Source of the DNA: Isosphaeraceae bacterium EP7
Lineage (GTDB): Bacteria; Planctomycetota; Planctomycetia; Isosphaerales; Isosphaeraceae
Length of the DNA: 64,000 bases
Assembly: GCA_038400315.1 (NCBI GenBank)
Contig: CP151667.1
Span: forward strand, 806,001-870,000
Reading direction: 5' to 3'
Of this stretch, positions 8,417 through 17,180 are shown in pieces (positions within the stretch are counted from its first letter, which is position 1; each line of letters begins with the position of its first letter). The notes beneath the pieces were generated by a model. That model saw only the letters and a list, made by a program, of their open reading frames with translations, did not search any database and had not been told where the DNA came from. The translations under genes were made by a program, and so were the position numbers.

Positions 8417-8959
8417 TCAGCGGCTCATCGAGGCCATCTGCGGGGCCGGCTCGAAGACCCGCGTCCAGGCCCCCATCGCCTCGCGAGTCAGCCGGATGGC
8501 CAGGTCAATCCGCGATCCGCGTGTCGCCTCCGGAGTATCGGGCTTGGCGTCGGCGATGACCTCGACGGCGGCTGGTGCCGGCGTGGGCTCCGGAGTGATC
8601 GGGGCAACCAGTTCCGGCAGCCCCGTCGCGGCGGCCAGGAGATCGGTCGCCTCGGCCGGCAGGACGACGTCGGCGACCGGGGCCGGCGGGTTGGCGAAGG
8701 TCGAAGCCATCTGGTCGACGATCGCATCGAAGGCCCAGTCCGGATTCTCGGTCGGGGCCTGGACTAGCTCGGGGGTCGCCGCCTCGGGGGCGGCCGGCTC
8801 GAAGGCCAGCTCGCCGGCGGGCATCATGGAGTCGACCCGTGCGATCGCCTCCTGGATCCAGGCGTGGCCCCTGGCCGCCATCTCGTCCCAGTCGCGGGCC
8901 GACGGCAGGTTGAGCCCCATGGCACTGACCACACCGACCAGGATCAGTCGCAGCAACAT
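8417..8959 (-). CDS. hypothetical protein with N-terminal hydrophobic segment
   Basis: It has 180 residues. The start at 8959 is supported by GGAGGA about 9 bases upstream; an upstream ATG at 9076 lacks this. The N-terminus (MLLRLILVGVVSAMGLNLPSA) is a signal peptide or single anchor. The remainder is Ala/Pro/Glu-rich, with a possible helix (WDEMAARGHAWIQEAIARVD) and a final helix (IDLAIRLTREAMGAWTRVF). I do not recognise a family; an envelope location is inferred from the hydrophobic start. Confidence 0.65.
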   Translation of the reverse strand: MLLRLILVGVVSAMGLNLPSARDWDEMAARGHAWIQEAIARVDSMMPAGELAFEPAAPEAATPELVQAPTENPDWAFDAIVDQMASTFANPPAPVADVVLPAEATDLLAAATGLPELVAPITPEPTPAPAAVEVIADAKPDTPEATRGSRIDLAIRLTREAMGAWTRVFEPAPQMASMSR

Positions 8960-9274
8960 CGGCCTTCCTCCGGCAGTCTCCGAGGGACCGGCGCCGTCGC
9001 GGATCGCGACACCACCCTCGCTCAGACCGCTCGACCTTCGACTGGAACTCAACTCGCCGCCCCACATGTTAAACAAGATCGACCAGGTGGTCTCCGCTCT
9101 TTAGGGGCTTAGGGAGAAATAGGGAAAAGAATGCTGGTAGGTTGACCCTGTGCTTCGCGGAGGGGTGTCTGACGTTTCGCGTTGATCGGCCTGGGTAAAA
9201 CCGTAGGATGGCGGCGACATGGATGGCCAGCCGGCGGGGGCCTGCCCCGCCCGAAGTCAGAGGGGATGAAGGCG

Positions 9275-10258
9275 ATGGGCAAGCGGGTCCTGGTCACCGG
9301 CGCGGGCGGATTCATCGGCAGCCACCTCGTCGAGCGGCTGGTCGCCGATGGCCACGAGGTCAGGGCCCTGGTCCGCTACAACGGCCGCGACGACCTGGGC
9401 CAGGTCGACCGCCTTCCGGCCGAGATTCGCGAGGCCGTCGAGGTCCATCGGGGCGACCTGAAGGACCCTGAGGCGGTGCGCAAGGCGATCAAGGGGCGAG
9501 AGCGGGTCTACCACCTGGGCGCCCTGATCGCGATCCCGTACTCGTATCAGAACCCGCTCGACGTGGTGCAGACCAACGCGGTGGGAACCTGCCACGTCCT
9601 GGACTCCGCCCGCGACAGCGACTCGATCGAGCGGGTGGTGCTGACGTCGACGTCGGAAGTCTACGGGACAGCCCAGTTCGTTCCGATCACCGAGCAGCAT
9701 CCGTTGCGTGGCCAGTCCCCCTATGCCGCGTCGAAGATTGCGTCGGACGCGCTCGGGGAGAGCTACCATCGATCGTTCGGGCTGCCGGTGACGACGCTGA
9801 GGCCGTTCAACACCTTCGGGCCTCGCCAGTCGGCACGCGCGATCATCCCGACGATCATCAGCCAGGCGCTGGCCCTGGATCGGGTGAAGCTGGGGAGCCT
9901 GGACCCGAGGCGCGACCTGACTTATGTCAAGGACACCGCCGCCGGGTTCGCCGCGATCGCCGAATGCGATGCCGCGATCGGCCGGGTCGTGAATATCGGC
10001 CGAGGTGACGACCTGACCATCGGCGAGCTTGTCGAGCGCATTGCCAGGCTGATTGGCAAGCCGATTCACGTCGAGGCCGACCCCGCCCGCATCCGCCCCG
10101 CCGCCAGCGAAGTCGGCAGGCTCCTCGCGGGTACCGCGCTGGCGACCGAGCTGTTCGGCTGGTCGCCGAAGTACACGCTCGACGAAGGCCTGGCCGAGAC
10201 GATCGGATGGGTCCGCGCCAACCTGAATCTCTTCCGGACGGGCGAGTACACGACCTGA
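9275..10258 (+). CDS. NAD-dependent sugar-nucleotide epimerase/dehydratase (extended SDR)
   Basis: Cytosolic extended short-chain dehydrogenase acting on a nucleotide sugar. It has 327 residues. The NAD-binding GAGGFIGSHLVERL is near the N-terminus, the catalytic Thr/Ser region is VVLTSTSEVYGTA and YxxxK is YAASK. HLGALIAIPYSYQNP and RDLTYVKDTAAGF resemble the LegB/UDP-sugar 4,6-dehydratase branch. The start at 9275 is preceded by AGAGGGG at a spacing of 9; an ATG at 9266 would abut that motif. No partner aminotransferase or glycosyltransferase is adjacent, so the substrate cannot be named. Confidence 0.88.
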   Translation: MGKRVLVTGAGGFIGSHLVERLVADGHEVRALVRYNGRDDLGQVDRLPAEIREAVEVHRGDLKDPEAVRKAIKGRERVYHLGALIAIPYSYQNPLDVVQTNAVGTCHVLDSARDSDSIERVVLTSTSEVYGTAQFVPITEQHPLRGQSPYAASKIASDALGESYHRSFGLPVTTLRPFNTFGPRQSARAIIPTIISQALALDRVKLGSLDPRRDLTYVKDTAAGFAAIAECDAAIGRVVNIGRGDDLTIGELVERIARLIGKPIHVEADPARIRPAASEVGRLLAGTALATELFGWSPKYTLDEGLAETIGWVRANLNLFRTGEYTT

Positions 10259-10396
10259 ATCCGACCGATGGTTAGGTTGAGGGCTGGGCGGAGCCGGATC
10301 CCTGGATTGCGTGGGTGCGTCGCGGGCGGCTAGGATTGGCACGTCCGGACTCCCGGCCCTGCCTTGCCCCGTTGCGCCCTGGATTTGCCCATCCCC

Positions 10397-11395
10397 ATGA
10401 GCATCGACTGGACCCCTCTGGCCCGCCTGATTGATAAATATGACCGATTCGTGGTGACGACCCATGTCCGCCCGGACGGCGATGCGCTGGGGTCGGCCTC
10501 GGGGATGGCCGGCCTGCTGAGGCAGAAGGGGAAGGACGTCCGCGTCGTCAATTCGAGCAAGACGCCGCCTCGCTACGACTACCTCGACCCCGACGGCACG
10601 CTGTTCGAGCACTGGGGGACGCAGGTGCATGCGGCCGACCTGGCCGACCGCGAAGTCCTGGTGATCCTCGACCTGTCGGCCTGGAGCCAGCTCGGCGAAT
10701 TCGCCCCCTGGGTGAGGGAGTTCGGCGGCACCCGCGTGGTGATCGATCACCACGTGAGCCAGGATGACCTGGGGGCCATCTTCCTGAAGGACACGACGGC
10801 CGAGGCGACCGGCACCCTGGTCGCCCGCGCGATCCGGGCGCTGCACGGGACGTTCACGCCGGAGATCTCGACGGCCCTGCTGACGGCGATCGCCATGGAC
10901 ACGGGGTGGTTCCACCACCCGTCGACCACGCCCGAGACCTTCCGGACGGCGGCCGACCTGCAAGAGTCGAAGGCCGACGTCAACAAGATCTACCGCGACC
11001 TGTTCGAGCGTAATACGCTGGGTCGCCTGCGTTTGACCGGTGTCGCCCTGTCTCGCCTCAAGCTGACGGGCGATGGCAAGGTGGCCTCAACGTATGTGAC
11101 CCGGAAAGACTTCGAGGAGACCGGCGCGATTCCGGCGGACACCGAGGACATCATCGATTACACGGTGAGCCTGGCGGGCATCGAGGCGGGTCTCCTCCTG
11201 ATTGAGCAGCCCCGGGGTGGGATCAAGGCGAGCTTCCGGTCGCGCGGAAAGCTCGACTGTTCGAAGCTTGCGGCCCAGTTCGGCGGAGGTGGCCATCGCG
11301 CCGCGGCGGGAGCCGGCCTGCCCGACCCTCTGGAGGAAACGATGCCCCTCGTGCTGGCCGCGGTGGAGAAGGCGACGGCCGAGGCCCGCGGCTGA
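10397..11395 (+). CDS. nrnA: DHH-family phosphoesterase, NrnA-like oligoribonuclease/pAp phosphatase
   Basis: Degrades very short RNA and may dephosphorylate 3'-phosphoadenosine-5'-phosphate in the cytosol. It has 332 residues. The DHH domain shows VTTHVRPDGDALGSASG, LVILDLSAWSQLG and VIDHHVSQDD, which supply the Mn ligands. The DHHA1 domain ends in AAQFGGGGHRAAAGAGL. The ATG at 10397 begins MSIDWTPLARLI; an in-frame TTG upstream adds nothing family-like. It precedes the Rieske gene by about 210 bases with a hairpin between, so it is probably a separate unit. Confidence 0.9.
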   Translation: MSIDWTPLARLIDKYDRFVVTTHVRPDGDALGSASGMAGLLRQKGKDVRVVNSSKTPPRYDYLDPDGTLFEHWGTQVHAADLADREVLVILDLSAWSQLGEFAPWVREFGGTRVVIDHHVSQDDLGAIFLKDTTAEATGTLVARAIRALHGTFTPEISTALLTAIAMDTGWFHHPSTTPETFRTAADLQESKADVNKIYRDLFERNTLGRLRLTGVALSRLKLTGDGKVASTYVTRKDFEETGAIPADTEDIIDYTVSLAGIEAGLLLIEQPRGGIKASFRSRGKLDCSKLAAQFGGGGHRAAAGAGLPDPLEETMPLVLAAVEKATAEARG

Positions 11396-11448
11396 CCCTT
11401 GCTGCGCGAGGCCTCCTGGTCTAATGATAGAGTGATACAGAAACACGG

Positions 11449-11476
11449 CCCGCCCGCGCATCACGTCGCGGGCGGG
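11449..11476 (+). terminator. hairpin between nrnA and the Rieske gene
   Basis: A perfect 10-bp inverted repeat (CCCGCCCGCG / CGCGGGCGGG) with an 8-base loop, about 55 bases after the nrnA stop. No U-run follows, so it may be a terminator or a leader structure ahead of the Rieske-cytochrome b operon. Confidence 0.4.
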
Positions 11477-11605
11477 AACGATCGGACCCGCCCCGAGCCC
11501 CCCGAGAGGGGCCCCTGCCGCATCTTCGCACCCCCGAGCTAGCCTTGCCGGCCCGCTCGCCGCATGCCGGGCCCGGCCCTCTCCCCCTTTGCCGAGGGAT
11601 CCTCG

Positions 11606-12133
11606 ATGTTGACTCGCCGAGACTTCTATCGCGCCGGCTCGGTTGCGCTGGGGAGCCTGATGGGGCTCGTCCTGGCCGTCCCGGGCGCCGCGTATCTTCT
11701 CGACCCCCTGCGCAGGAAGGCGGGAGGGGTGACTTCTTACCCGCTCGCCAGGCTCTCCGACTTGCCCGTGGGTGTCCCGCGTGCGTTTGCGATCGTCGAC
11801 GAACGCAAGGACGCCTGGGTCACGTATCCGAAGCGGCCGATCGGCACGGTCTGGCTGGTGCGCCGACCCGAGGGGTCGGAGACTCCCGTCGTGGCCTACC
11901 AGGCGGAATGCCCGCACCTGGGCTGCGTGATCGGCGCCGACCATGGCGGAACGTCGTTCCGCTGCCCCTGCCACGGGGCGACCTTCGCGATCGACGGGTC
12001 TTCGACGAACGGGGTGTCGCCCCGGTCTATGGATTACCTCGAGGTCGAGGTTCTCAGCGATGCGAACTCAACGGTCAGCGTCAGGTACCAGAGGTTCCGA
12101 CCCCAGGCCACGAAGAGGCTCCCTCTTGCGTAA
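11606..12133 (+). CDS. Rieske [2Fe-2S] protein of a cytochrome bc complex
   Basis: High-potential electron acceptor from quinol in a bc-type complex. It has 175 residues. The N-terminus MLTRRDFYRAGSVALG has a twin-arginine-like motif followed by a hydrophobic anchor (LMGLVLAVPGAAYLL), as in Tat-exported Rieske proteins. Cluster-binding boxes are CPHLGC and CPCHG, giving two Cys and two His. Its 3' end overlaps the cytochrome b gene by 8 bases, implying coupled translation and one complex. Confidence 0.93.
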   Translation: MLTRRDFYRAGSVALGSLMGLVLAVPGAAYLLDPLRRKAGGVTSYPLARLSDLPVGVPRAFAIVDERKDAWVTYPKRPIGTVWLVRRPEGSETPVVAYQAECPHLGCVIGADHGGTSFRCPCHGATFAIDGSSTNGVSPRSMDYLEVEVLSDANSTVSVRYQRFRPQATKRLPLA

Positions 12134-13961
12134 GCAACTTGCCGCCTGGATGGAAGATCGGACCGGCGTCCCGTCGCTGCTCCGCCGTCTGGTCCACACC
12201 CCGATCCCGGTGGGCTCGACCCGCCGCCACGCCCTGAAGGCCGCGCTCCTGGCCCTGTTCGGGGTCCAGGCCGTCACCGGCCTGCTCTTGATGTGCGACT
12301 ACAGCCCGTCGAGCACGACGGCCTGGGGGAGCGTCTTCTACCTGAACAACCAGGTGCAACTCGGCTGGTTCGTGCGCGGACTGCACCGATTCGGCACCAC
12401 CGGGATGATCGCCCTGGTCCTGCTGGCCCTGCTCCAGACGGTCGCCAGCGGCCTGTACCGGGCCCCTCGCGAGGTGGGCTGGTGGCTGCTCCTGGCGTTG
12501 CTCCCCCTGACGATGGGGTTGGGCCTGACCGGGAACATGCTCCCCTGGGACCAGCGAGGGTTCTGGGCCGCCACGGTCGAGACCTCGATTGCCGGCGGCG
12601 TGCCCCTGATCGGGCCTCAGCTCCGTTCGTTGATCCTCGGCGGCCACGAGCCGGGCAACCTGTCACTGACGAGGGTCTATGCCCTCCACGTCCTGGTCTT
12701 GCCGCTGCTGTTCGTCGCCGTGATGGTGGCCCGCACGGCCCTGGCCGCCCGTCGGGGTCACGCATCGACCGACCCGACCGAGCCTTACTGGCCGAAGCAG
12801 GCTTTCTATGACGCGAGCTGCGGTGCCGTTGCATTGGGGCTGTTGACGCTGGGCGTGATCATCGCCGGCGGGGCTCCGCTGGACGCGCCGGGAGACCCGA
12901 CGAGCACCAACTACCCGGCGCGACCGGAGTGGTACGTCTTCTGGCTGAACCGCCTGCTGCACAAACTGCCCACGGGCTATGAAGTGCTCGGCACGGTGGT
13001 GATCCCCGGGGCGCTGGGAGCCTTCCTGATGGCCCTGCCGTTCCTGGACCGGCTGATGCCGCGAAGGTTTGCGCACGCAGGGTCCTGCATCCTGATCTTC
13101 GCCCTCACGGGCCAGGCGGCCTACCTCACGTTCGAGGCGATGCGCGACGACGCGCGAAACCCCGAATACTCGAAAGCCCACCAGGCCGCGAGAGAAGCCG
13201 CAACGCGAGCCACCCAGCTCGCAGAGCTCGCGGGCATCCCCCCGGGAGGCGCCGGCGACCTGCTTCGAACCGATCCCCTGTCCGCGGGGCTCTCCCTGGT
13301 TCGATCCCGCTGCCTCGGATGTCACGCCTTTCAAGGCGAGACGCAGGTTGTGGATGCCAGCCCCTTCAAGGCGTTCGACCTGGCCCACTTCGGCTCTCAT
13401 GACTGGATCGGTGAGTTGCTCGACGACCCGAAGGGCCCGAAGTTCGCGCTTCGAGCTCCCAAGTCGCTCGGCTCGAAGGAGTTCTCCAACGCCTCGCTCG
13501 ACGGCATGAAGCAGTGGAAGGAAGAAATCGACTTCGCCGACCGGGGCGAACGTGACGCCGTGGTTGCCTTCGTCGCGACGTTCCCGACCATTCCGCCCGG
13601 CACAACGGCCGAGGAATGGGCGAGTCGGCCTGAGGTCAAGGAGGATCCGGGCTACGCCCCGTTCGTCGAGAATTGCCTATCCTGCCACTCCATCGGCACG
13701 CTCGACCTGGGCCTCCCCGGCTCGACCCGTCCCGCTCCCGATCTCTTCGCCTACGGCTCCGCCCGCTGGCTAACGACGATCATCAAGAATCCCGGGACGA
13801 AGGGGTTCTACAGCTACCTGAAACCCCACGAGCAGATGCCCGGCTTTGGCGAACAGCTCAGCCCGAACGAGCTCGACCTGATCGTCCGGCTCTTGCGAGA
13901 CGAATACGTCGGGGCCAAACCCCGCGCAGCCAGAACTCCGCGGGAGCAAGCCGCGGAGTAG
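12126..13961 (+). CDS. cytochrome b fused to a diheme cytochrome c, lacking ligands for one b heme
   Basis: Quinol-oxidising membrane subunit of a bc complex, 611 residues from TTG at 12126 (AGAGG 7 bases upstream; ATG at 12150 is the alternative). The b/b6-like part has helix B RGLHRFG (H87), LPWDQRGFW, helix D YALHVLVLPLL (H188) and the Qo-site PEWY at about 267-270. By ungapped comparison with cytochrome b6, the second ligand of helix B is A101 and that of helix D is R203, so the n-side/bH heme has neither His. The C-terminal domain carries two c-type heme sites, CLGCH (about 396-400) and CLSCH (about 517-521). The b-c fusion replaces a separate cytochrome c1. Confidence 0.9.
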   Translation: MRKQLAAWMEDRTGVPSLLRRLVHTPIPVGSTRRHALKAALLALFGVQAVTGLLLMCDYSPSSTTAWGSVFYLNNQVQLGWFVRGLHRFGTTGMIALVLLALLQTVASGLYRAPREVGWWLLLALLPLTMGLGLTGNMLPWDQRGFWAATVETSIAGGVPLIGPQLRSLILGGHEPGNLSLTRVYALHVLVLPLLFVAVMVARTALAARRGHASTDPTEPYWPKQAFYDASCGAVALGLLTLGVIIAGGAPLDAPGDPTSTNYPARPEWYVFWLNRLLHKLPTGYEVLGTVVIPGALGAFLMALPFLDRLMPRRFAHAGSCILIFALTGQAAYLTFEAMRDDARNPEYSKAHQAAREAATRATQLAELAGIPPGGAGDLLRTDPLSAGLSLVRSRCLGCHAFQGETQVVDASPFKAFDLAHFGSHDWIGELLDDPKGPKFALRAPKSLGSKEFSNASLDGMKQWKEEIDFADRGERDAVVAFVATFPTIPPGTTAEEWASRPEVKEDPGYAPFVENCLSCHSIGTLDLGLPGSTRPAPDLFAYGSARWLTTIIKNPGTKGFYSYLKPHEQMPGFGEQLSPNELDLIVRLLRDEYVGAKPRAARTPREQAAE

Positions 13962-13966
13962 GTTCC

Positions 13967-14974
13967 TCAGCTCGCTCGCTTGACAACGTACTGGGCGAGC
14001 GAGCGGAGGATCGCCTTGGAAGGCGAGTCAGGGAGGACTTCGAGCCGCTGAACGGCCTGAGACGAACATTGCTTGGCTCGTTCCCAGGCATAGGCCAGCG
14101 CGCCGCTCGACTCCAGCAGGGGGCGTAGCTCGTCCCTCCCCTCGGGCTTGGCATCGACCAGGATCTGACGCACCCGGGCCGCGACGGCGGGTGGGGCGGT
14201 GGAGAGCAGGCGGATGATCGGCAGGGTGAGCTTCTGCTTCTCCAGGTCGGTGCCAAGGCTCTTGCCGGTTGCCTGCTCGTCGCCCCAGATATCGAGGACG
14301 TCGTCGGCGATCTGGAAGGCGACACCCAGGTCTCGACCGTAGGCGTCGAGGGCGTCGACCGTCGCGGCGGGTGCGCCCGCGTAATGTGCCCCCAGCCGGC
14401 AGCAGACGGCCGTCAGCTCGGCGGTCTTGCCGCGGATGATCTCGAAGTAATCGGCCTCGGAGAGGTCGAAATTCCCCCTGCTGTGCACCTGCTGAAGCTC
14501 GCCTTCGCAGACCATGTTGGTCGCGCGGCCGATCCAGCGGCAGGCCAGGGTCGACTCCAGCGACGCGGCCAGGTGGAACGCGTGCGTGAAGAGGTAGTCT
14601 CCCATCAGGACGGCGGCCTCGGCGCCCCAGGCGGCGTTGATCGTCGCGGCATGGCGGCGCACCATCGATTCATCGAGGATGTCGTCGTGCACGAGGGTCG
14701 CCGTGTGGATCATCTCGACCACCGCGGCCAGCACCGGGTGCGACGCATTCGAGCCGCCGCAGGCCTTGCCGGTCAGCAAGACCAGGGCGGGGCGCAGCCG
14801 CTTCCCCTGGAAGTCGGCGCATTGGTCGACCAACTCGCGGACGAAGGCGAACTGGCTTCCCAGTTCGGCCTCGTAAATTCGCCCGGCCTCGGCCAGCTCG
14901 CCCGAGATCGGGGCGTAGACCGAGGCGAGTCTTCGCCGGCTTTCTTCGGGCCTGGGCAGCGTCAGAGCGGACAT
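13967..14974 (-). CDS. polyprenyl diphosphate synthase (trans-isoprenyl)
   Basis: Condenses isopentenyl diphosphate units to make the polyprenyl tail of quinones or a related long-chain prenyl diphosphate. It has 335 residues. The first Asp-rich motif is VHDDILDES and the second is FQIADDVLDIWGDEQ; GKRLRPALVLL and LMGDYLFTHAF are also typical. The ATG at 14974 starts MSALTLPRPEESRRRL; a frame to 15016 adds only an unlikely leader. It ends 5 bases from the convergent cytochrome b gene. An IspB-like role in menaquinone synthesis fits this neighbourhood but is inferred. Confidence 0.88.
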   Translation of the reverse strand: MSALTLPRPEESRRRLASVYAPISGELAEAGRIYEAELGSQFAFVRELVDQCADFQGKRLRPALVLLTGKACGGSNASHPVLAAVVEMIHTATLVHDDILDESMVRRHAATINAAWGAEAAVLMGDYLFTHAFHLAASLESTLACRWIGRATNMVCEGELQQVHSRGNFDLSEADYFEIIRGKTAELTAVCCRLGAHYAGAPAATVDALDAYGRDLGVAFQIADDVLDIWGDEQATGKSLGTDLEKQKLTLPIIRLLSTAPPAVAARVRQILVDAKPEGRDELRPLLESSGALAYAWERAKQCSSQAVQRLEVLPDSPSKAILRSLAQYVVKRAS

Positions 14975-15028
14975 CCCACGCCTCCGGTTGCAATCCGACG
15001 GCCGAGCATCGACCATCTACGCCAGCGA

Positions 15029-15514
15029 TCAGGCGAGATCTTCGGGGCGACGATAATCGCCGCTCCGCCCGCCCGACTTCTCTTCCAGCCGCACGCAGTC
15101 GATCGACATTGATCGATCGACTGCCTTGCACATATCGTAGACCGTCAGCGCCGCAAGGCTAACGGCGGTCAGGGCTTCCATCTCGACGCCCGTCCGTCCG
15201 GTTGTCCGGGCGGTGGCCTCGATCCGGAGCGTCCGATCGTCTTGCACCGAAAATCCGACCTCGACGGCGTCGAGGCCGAGTGGGTGGCAGAGCGGGATCA
15301 GGTCGCCGGTCCGCTTGGCCGCCATGATGCCGGCCAGACGGGCGACGCCGAGCACGTCACCCTTCGACAGGCCGCGGTCGAGGATCAGGGCCAGCGTCGA
15401 CGGCTCCATCCGCACCAGGCCGCTGGCGCGTGCCCGTCGGGTGGTCGTCGGCTTGGCCGAAACATCCACCATCCGGCTCGCGCCCTGCTCATCGAAATGC
15501 GTCAGCTCGGCCAT
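15029..15514 (-). CDS. moaC: cyclic pyranopterin monophosphate synthase (MoaC)
   Basis: Makes cyclic pyranopterin monophosphate in molybdenum-cofactor synthesis. It has 161 residues. [43 protein letters not shown] and the C-terminal [13 protein letters not shown] are all characteristic. The ATG at 15514 fits the family N-terminus; a GTG at 15532 is a weaker option. No other moa gene is in the window. The coding sequence contains a 12-bp palindrome at 15095-15124. Confidence 0.95.
   Translation of the reverse strand: MAELTHFDEQGASRMVDVSAKPTTTRRARASGLVRMEPSTLALILDRGLSKGDVLGVARLAGIMAAKRTGDLIPLCHPLGLDAVEVGFSVQDDRTLRIEATARTTGRTGVEMEALTAVSLAALTVYDMCKAVDRSMSIDCVRLEEKSGGRSGDYRRPEDLA
15095..15124. 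repeat. 12-bp inverted repeat inside moaC
   Basis: GCAGTCGATCGA and TCGATCGACTGC form a perfect inverted repeat with a 6-base spacer (CATTGA). It contains several CGATCG/GATC steps and lies within the coding sequence for the [10 protein letters not shown] segment. Confidence 0.7.
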
Positions 15515-15547
15515 CGACCGACTTGCACTCACCTGGAAGAGATCGAT

Positions 15548-15574
15548 CGTTCAATTCGTTCTGAACGTATTCTA
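15548..15574 (-). promoter_or_regulatory. possible moaC promoter/operator
   Basis: The 91-base gap between moaC and the GT39 gene is unusually AT-rich for the window. On the minus strand it has TAGAAT (15569-15574), a fair -10 box, and a palindrome CGTTCA-N8-TGAACG (15548-15567) just downstream of it, in an operator-like place. No good -35 box is visible. Confidence 0.35.
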
Positions 15575-15605
15575 CAATTCACCCGCCGCATGGCCAGGGG
15601 AGGGT

Positions 15606-17177
15606 CTAAGGTTTTCGGATCCTGAGCACTCTCGACAGGACGACCCCCTGCTTCGAACGCTCGGCGACGAGGCCTACCGGGGGGGGGCCGTTGAGCAAGG
15701 CCCGCCACTCCGGATTGAGGTAGGCATCGCGTCGATACAGAATCAGCCAATCGGCTTGCGCCGCCCGCGACTGGTCGACGATGGTCACCTGGTTTCGGAC
15801 CAGAGCAGGGGTCAGGGAGGCGACTCCCTGGATGTGATGGAGTGTGGGGGCCAGCGCCGCCAGGTCGCCCGGTTTCGCCTCGGCCGCCAGTCGATCCAGC
15901 AAGACGCGGTCGACCGCGTCCCCCCAATAGGTCAATTCCAGGCCCAGTCGCTGGGCGCCGGGCAACCCGCCGACGAGTGCATTGTAATAGCTGAGCCCGA
16001 ACGGGTGCAGCGCCACGACCCCGTACCCTTGAGCCAGGAACGCTGCCGCCATCAGGCCGTGGGCCCAACGGCGACTCGTTCGACCCCAGGCCCAGGCCCC
16101 GCCGATCCCGATCAGGATCGCCCAGAGCGGGAAAACGAGGAGGAACAGACGCTCGCCGTCGTAGACCGGGATGCGTGTGCTAAAAAGCCCCAGAAACAGG
16201 CCAATTCCTGCCAGCGCGAGCCAGGGTAAGCCCTCCGACTTTCGTCTGCCTCGGACGACCTCGATGGCTCCCAGGACGCCCAGCAGGTGAAGGCCCACCG
16301 GAACCGTGATGGCGAAATAGACCCAGGGGTAGTGCCAGGGAACGTCGCGATCCGCGTAGAACTGGCCGAAGTACTGAACCTGTAACGATAATCGCTCGGT
16401 TCCGGTTCCCAGATAACGGCCGAGACGGGTCAGGGTGTCGTGCCAGAGCCAGGGCCAGCCCAGCAGGAACGTGCCGAGACCGACGACGAGCCATCCTCCG
16501 AACGCGCCGACGGCATGACGCCAGGGGAAGCGAACGAGGAGCAAGCCCAGCACGATTGGTGGGAGGAACCAGGCGTGAATCTTGGTCAGAAGGGCCAGGC
16601 CCAAGACCAGCCCCGCAAACGCCATAGCCCGAGTCGGCTTCGATGACCTTGATCCCCGCTCGGCCGCGAGCAAGGCCGCAACCCAGAACAACGCGATAAA
16701 CGTATCCAGAGCACCGAGATGCGCGTGGGCGAACGCACGCGGCATGAAGAGCAATGCCCCCCCCGCCGCAATGCCGCCGACCTGCCCCCGGAGTCGACCC
16801 GTGGCAAGCGTGACCAGAGTAATAAGCAAGCCGAAGCAGGCGGCCGGTGCAACTCTGGCGGGGATCACCGCATAGGGATCGGTCCAGCCGATCGCCGCGG
16901 CAAACGGTTCGAAGGTTGTCGATGCAACTCCAAGAAGCCAACGGCCTAACGGTGGATGTTCGGCGTTGTCGGCGAAGACCCGATCGATGGTCTCGCGCTG
17001 GAAGAAGCCGGCCTTCTGCTTCAGGAGTGTCGAGACGTAAGTTCGTCCGGGTCGGACATCCAGGGGCTCGTCGATCGTGATGCCGGGGTCGGCCAGCGTG
17101 AAGACGACCGCGAGGAACGCGAAGAGGCCGAGGGCCAACGCCGTACGGCCGAGTCTCGGAGTGTGGTCGGTGGACAT
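15606..17177 (-). CDS. GT39/ArnT-like membrane glycosyltransferase
   Basis: Integral membrane transferase of the dolichyl-phosphate-mannose protein mannosyltransferase superfamily. It would use a polyprenyl-phosphate sugar to glycosylate lipid or protein on the outer face. It has 523 residues and about 10-12 hydrophobic segments. The early TIDEPLDV loop supplies the acidic pair usual for the catalytic base, and AEHPPLGRWLLG and FAHAHLGALDTFIALFWV are superfamily-like. It follows recN by 3 bases, so they are probably co-transcribed although functionally unrelated. The acceptor is unknown. Confidence 0.82.
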   Translation of the reverse strand: MSTDHTPRLGRTALALGLFAFLAVVFTLADPGITIDEPLDVRPGRTYVSTLLKQKAGFFQRETIDRVFADNAEHPPLGRWLLGVASTTFEPFAAAIGWTDPYAVIPARVAPAACFGLLITLVTLATGRLRGQVGGIAAGGALLFMPRAFAHAHLGALDTFIALFWVAALLAAERGSRSSKPTRAMAFAGLVLGLALLTKIHAWFLPPIVLGLLLVRFPWRHAVGAFGGWLVVGLGTFLLGWPWLWHDTLTRLGRYLGTGTERLSLQVQYFGQFYADRDVPWHYPWVYFAITVPVGLHLLGVLGAIEVVRGRRKSEGLPWLALAGIGLFLGLFSTRIPVYDGERLFLLVFPLWAILIGIGGAWAWGRTSRRWAHGLMAAAFLAQGYGVVALHPFGLSYYNALVGGLPGAQRLGLELTYWGDAVDRVLLDRLAAEAKPGDLAALAPTLHHIQGVASLTPALVRNQVTIVDQSRAAQADWLILYRRDAYLNPEWRALLNGPPPVGLVAERSKQGVVLSRVLRIRKP

Positions 17178-17180
17178 CGG

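Noticed and set aside
9257-10963. 568-residue minus-strand frame
   Set aside because: It runs antisense across the epimerase and nrnA genes, both with clear catalytic motifs; long open antisense frames are expected at this GC content.
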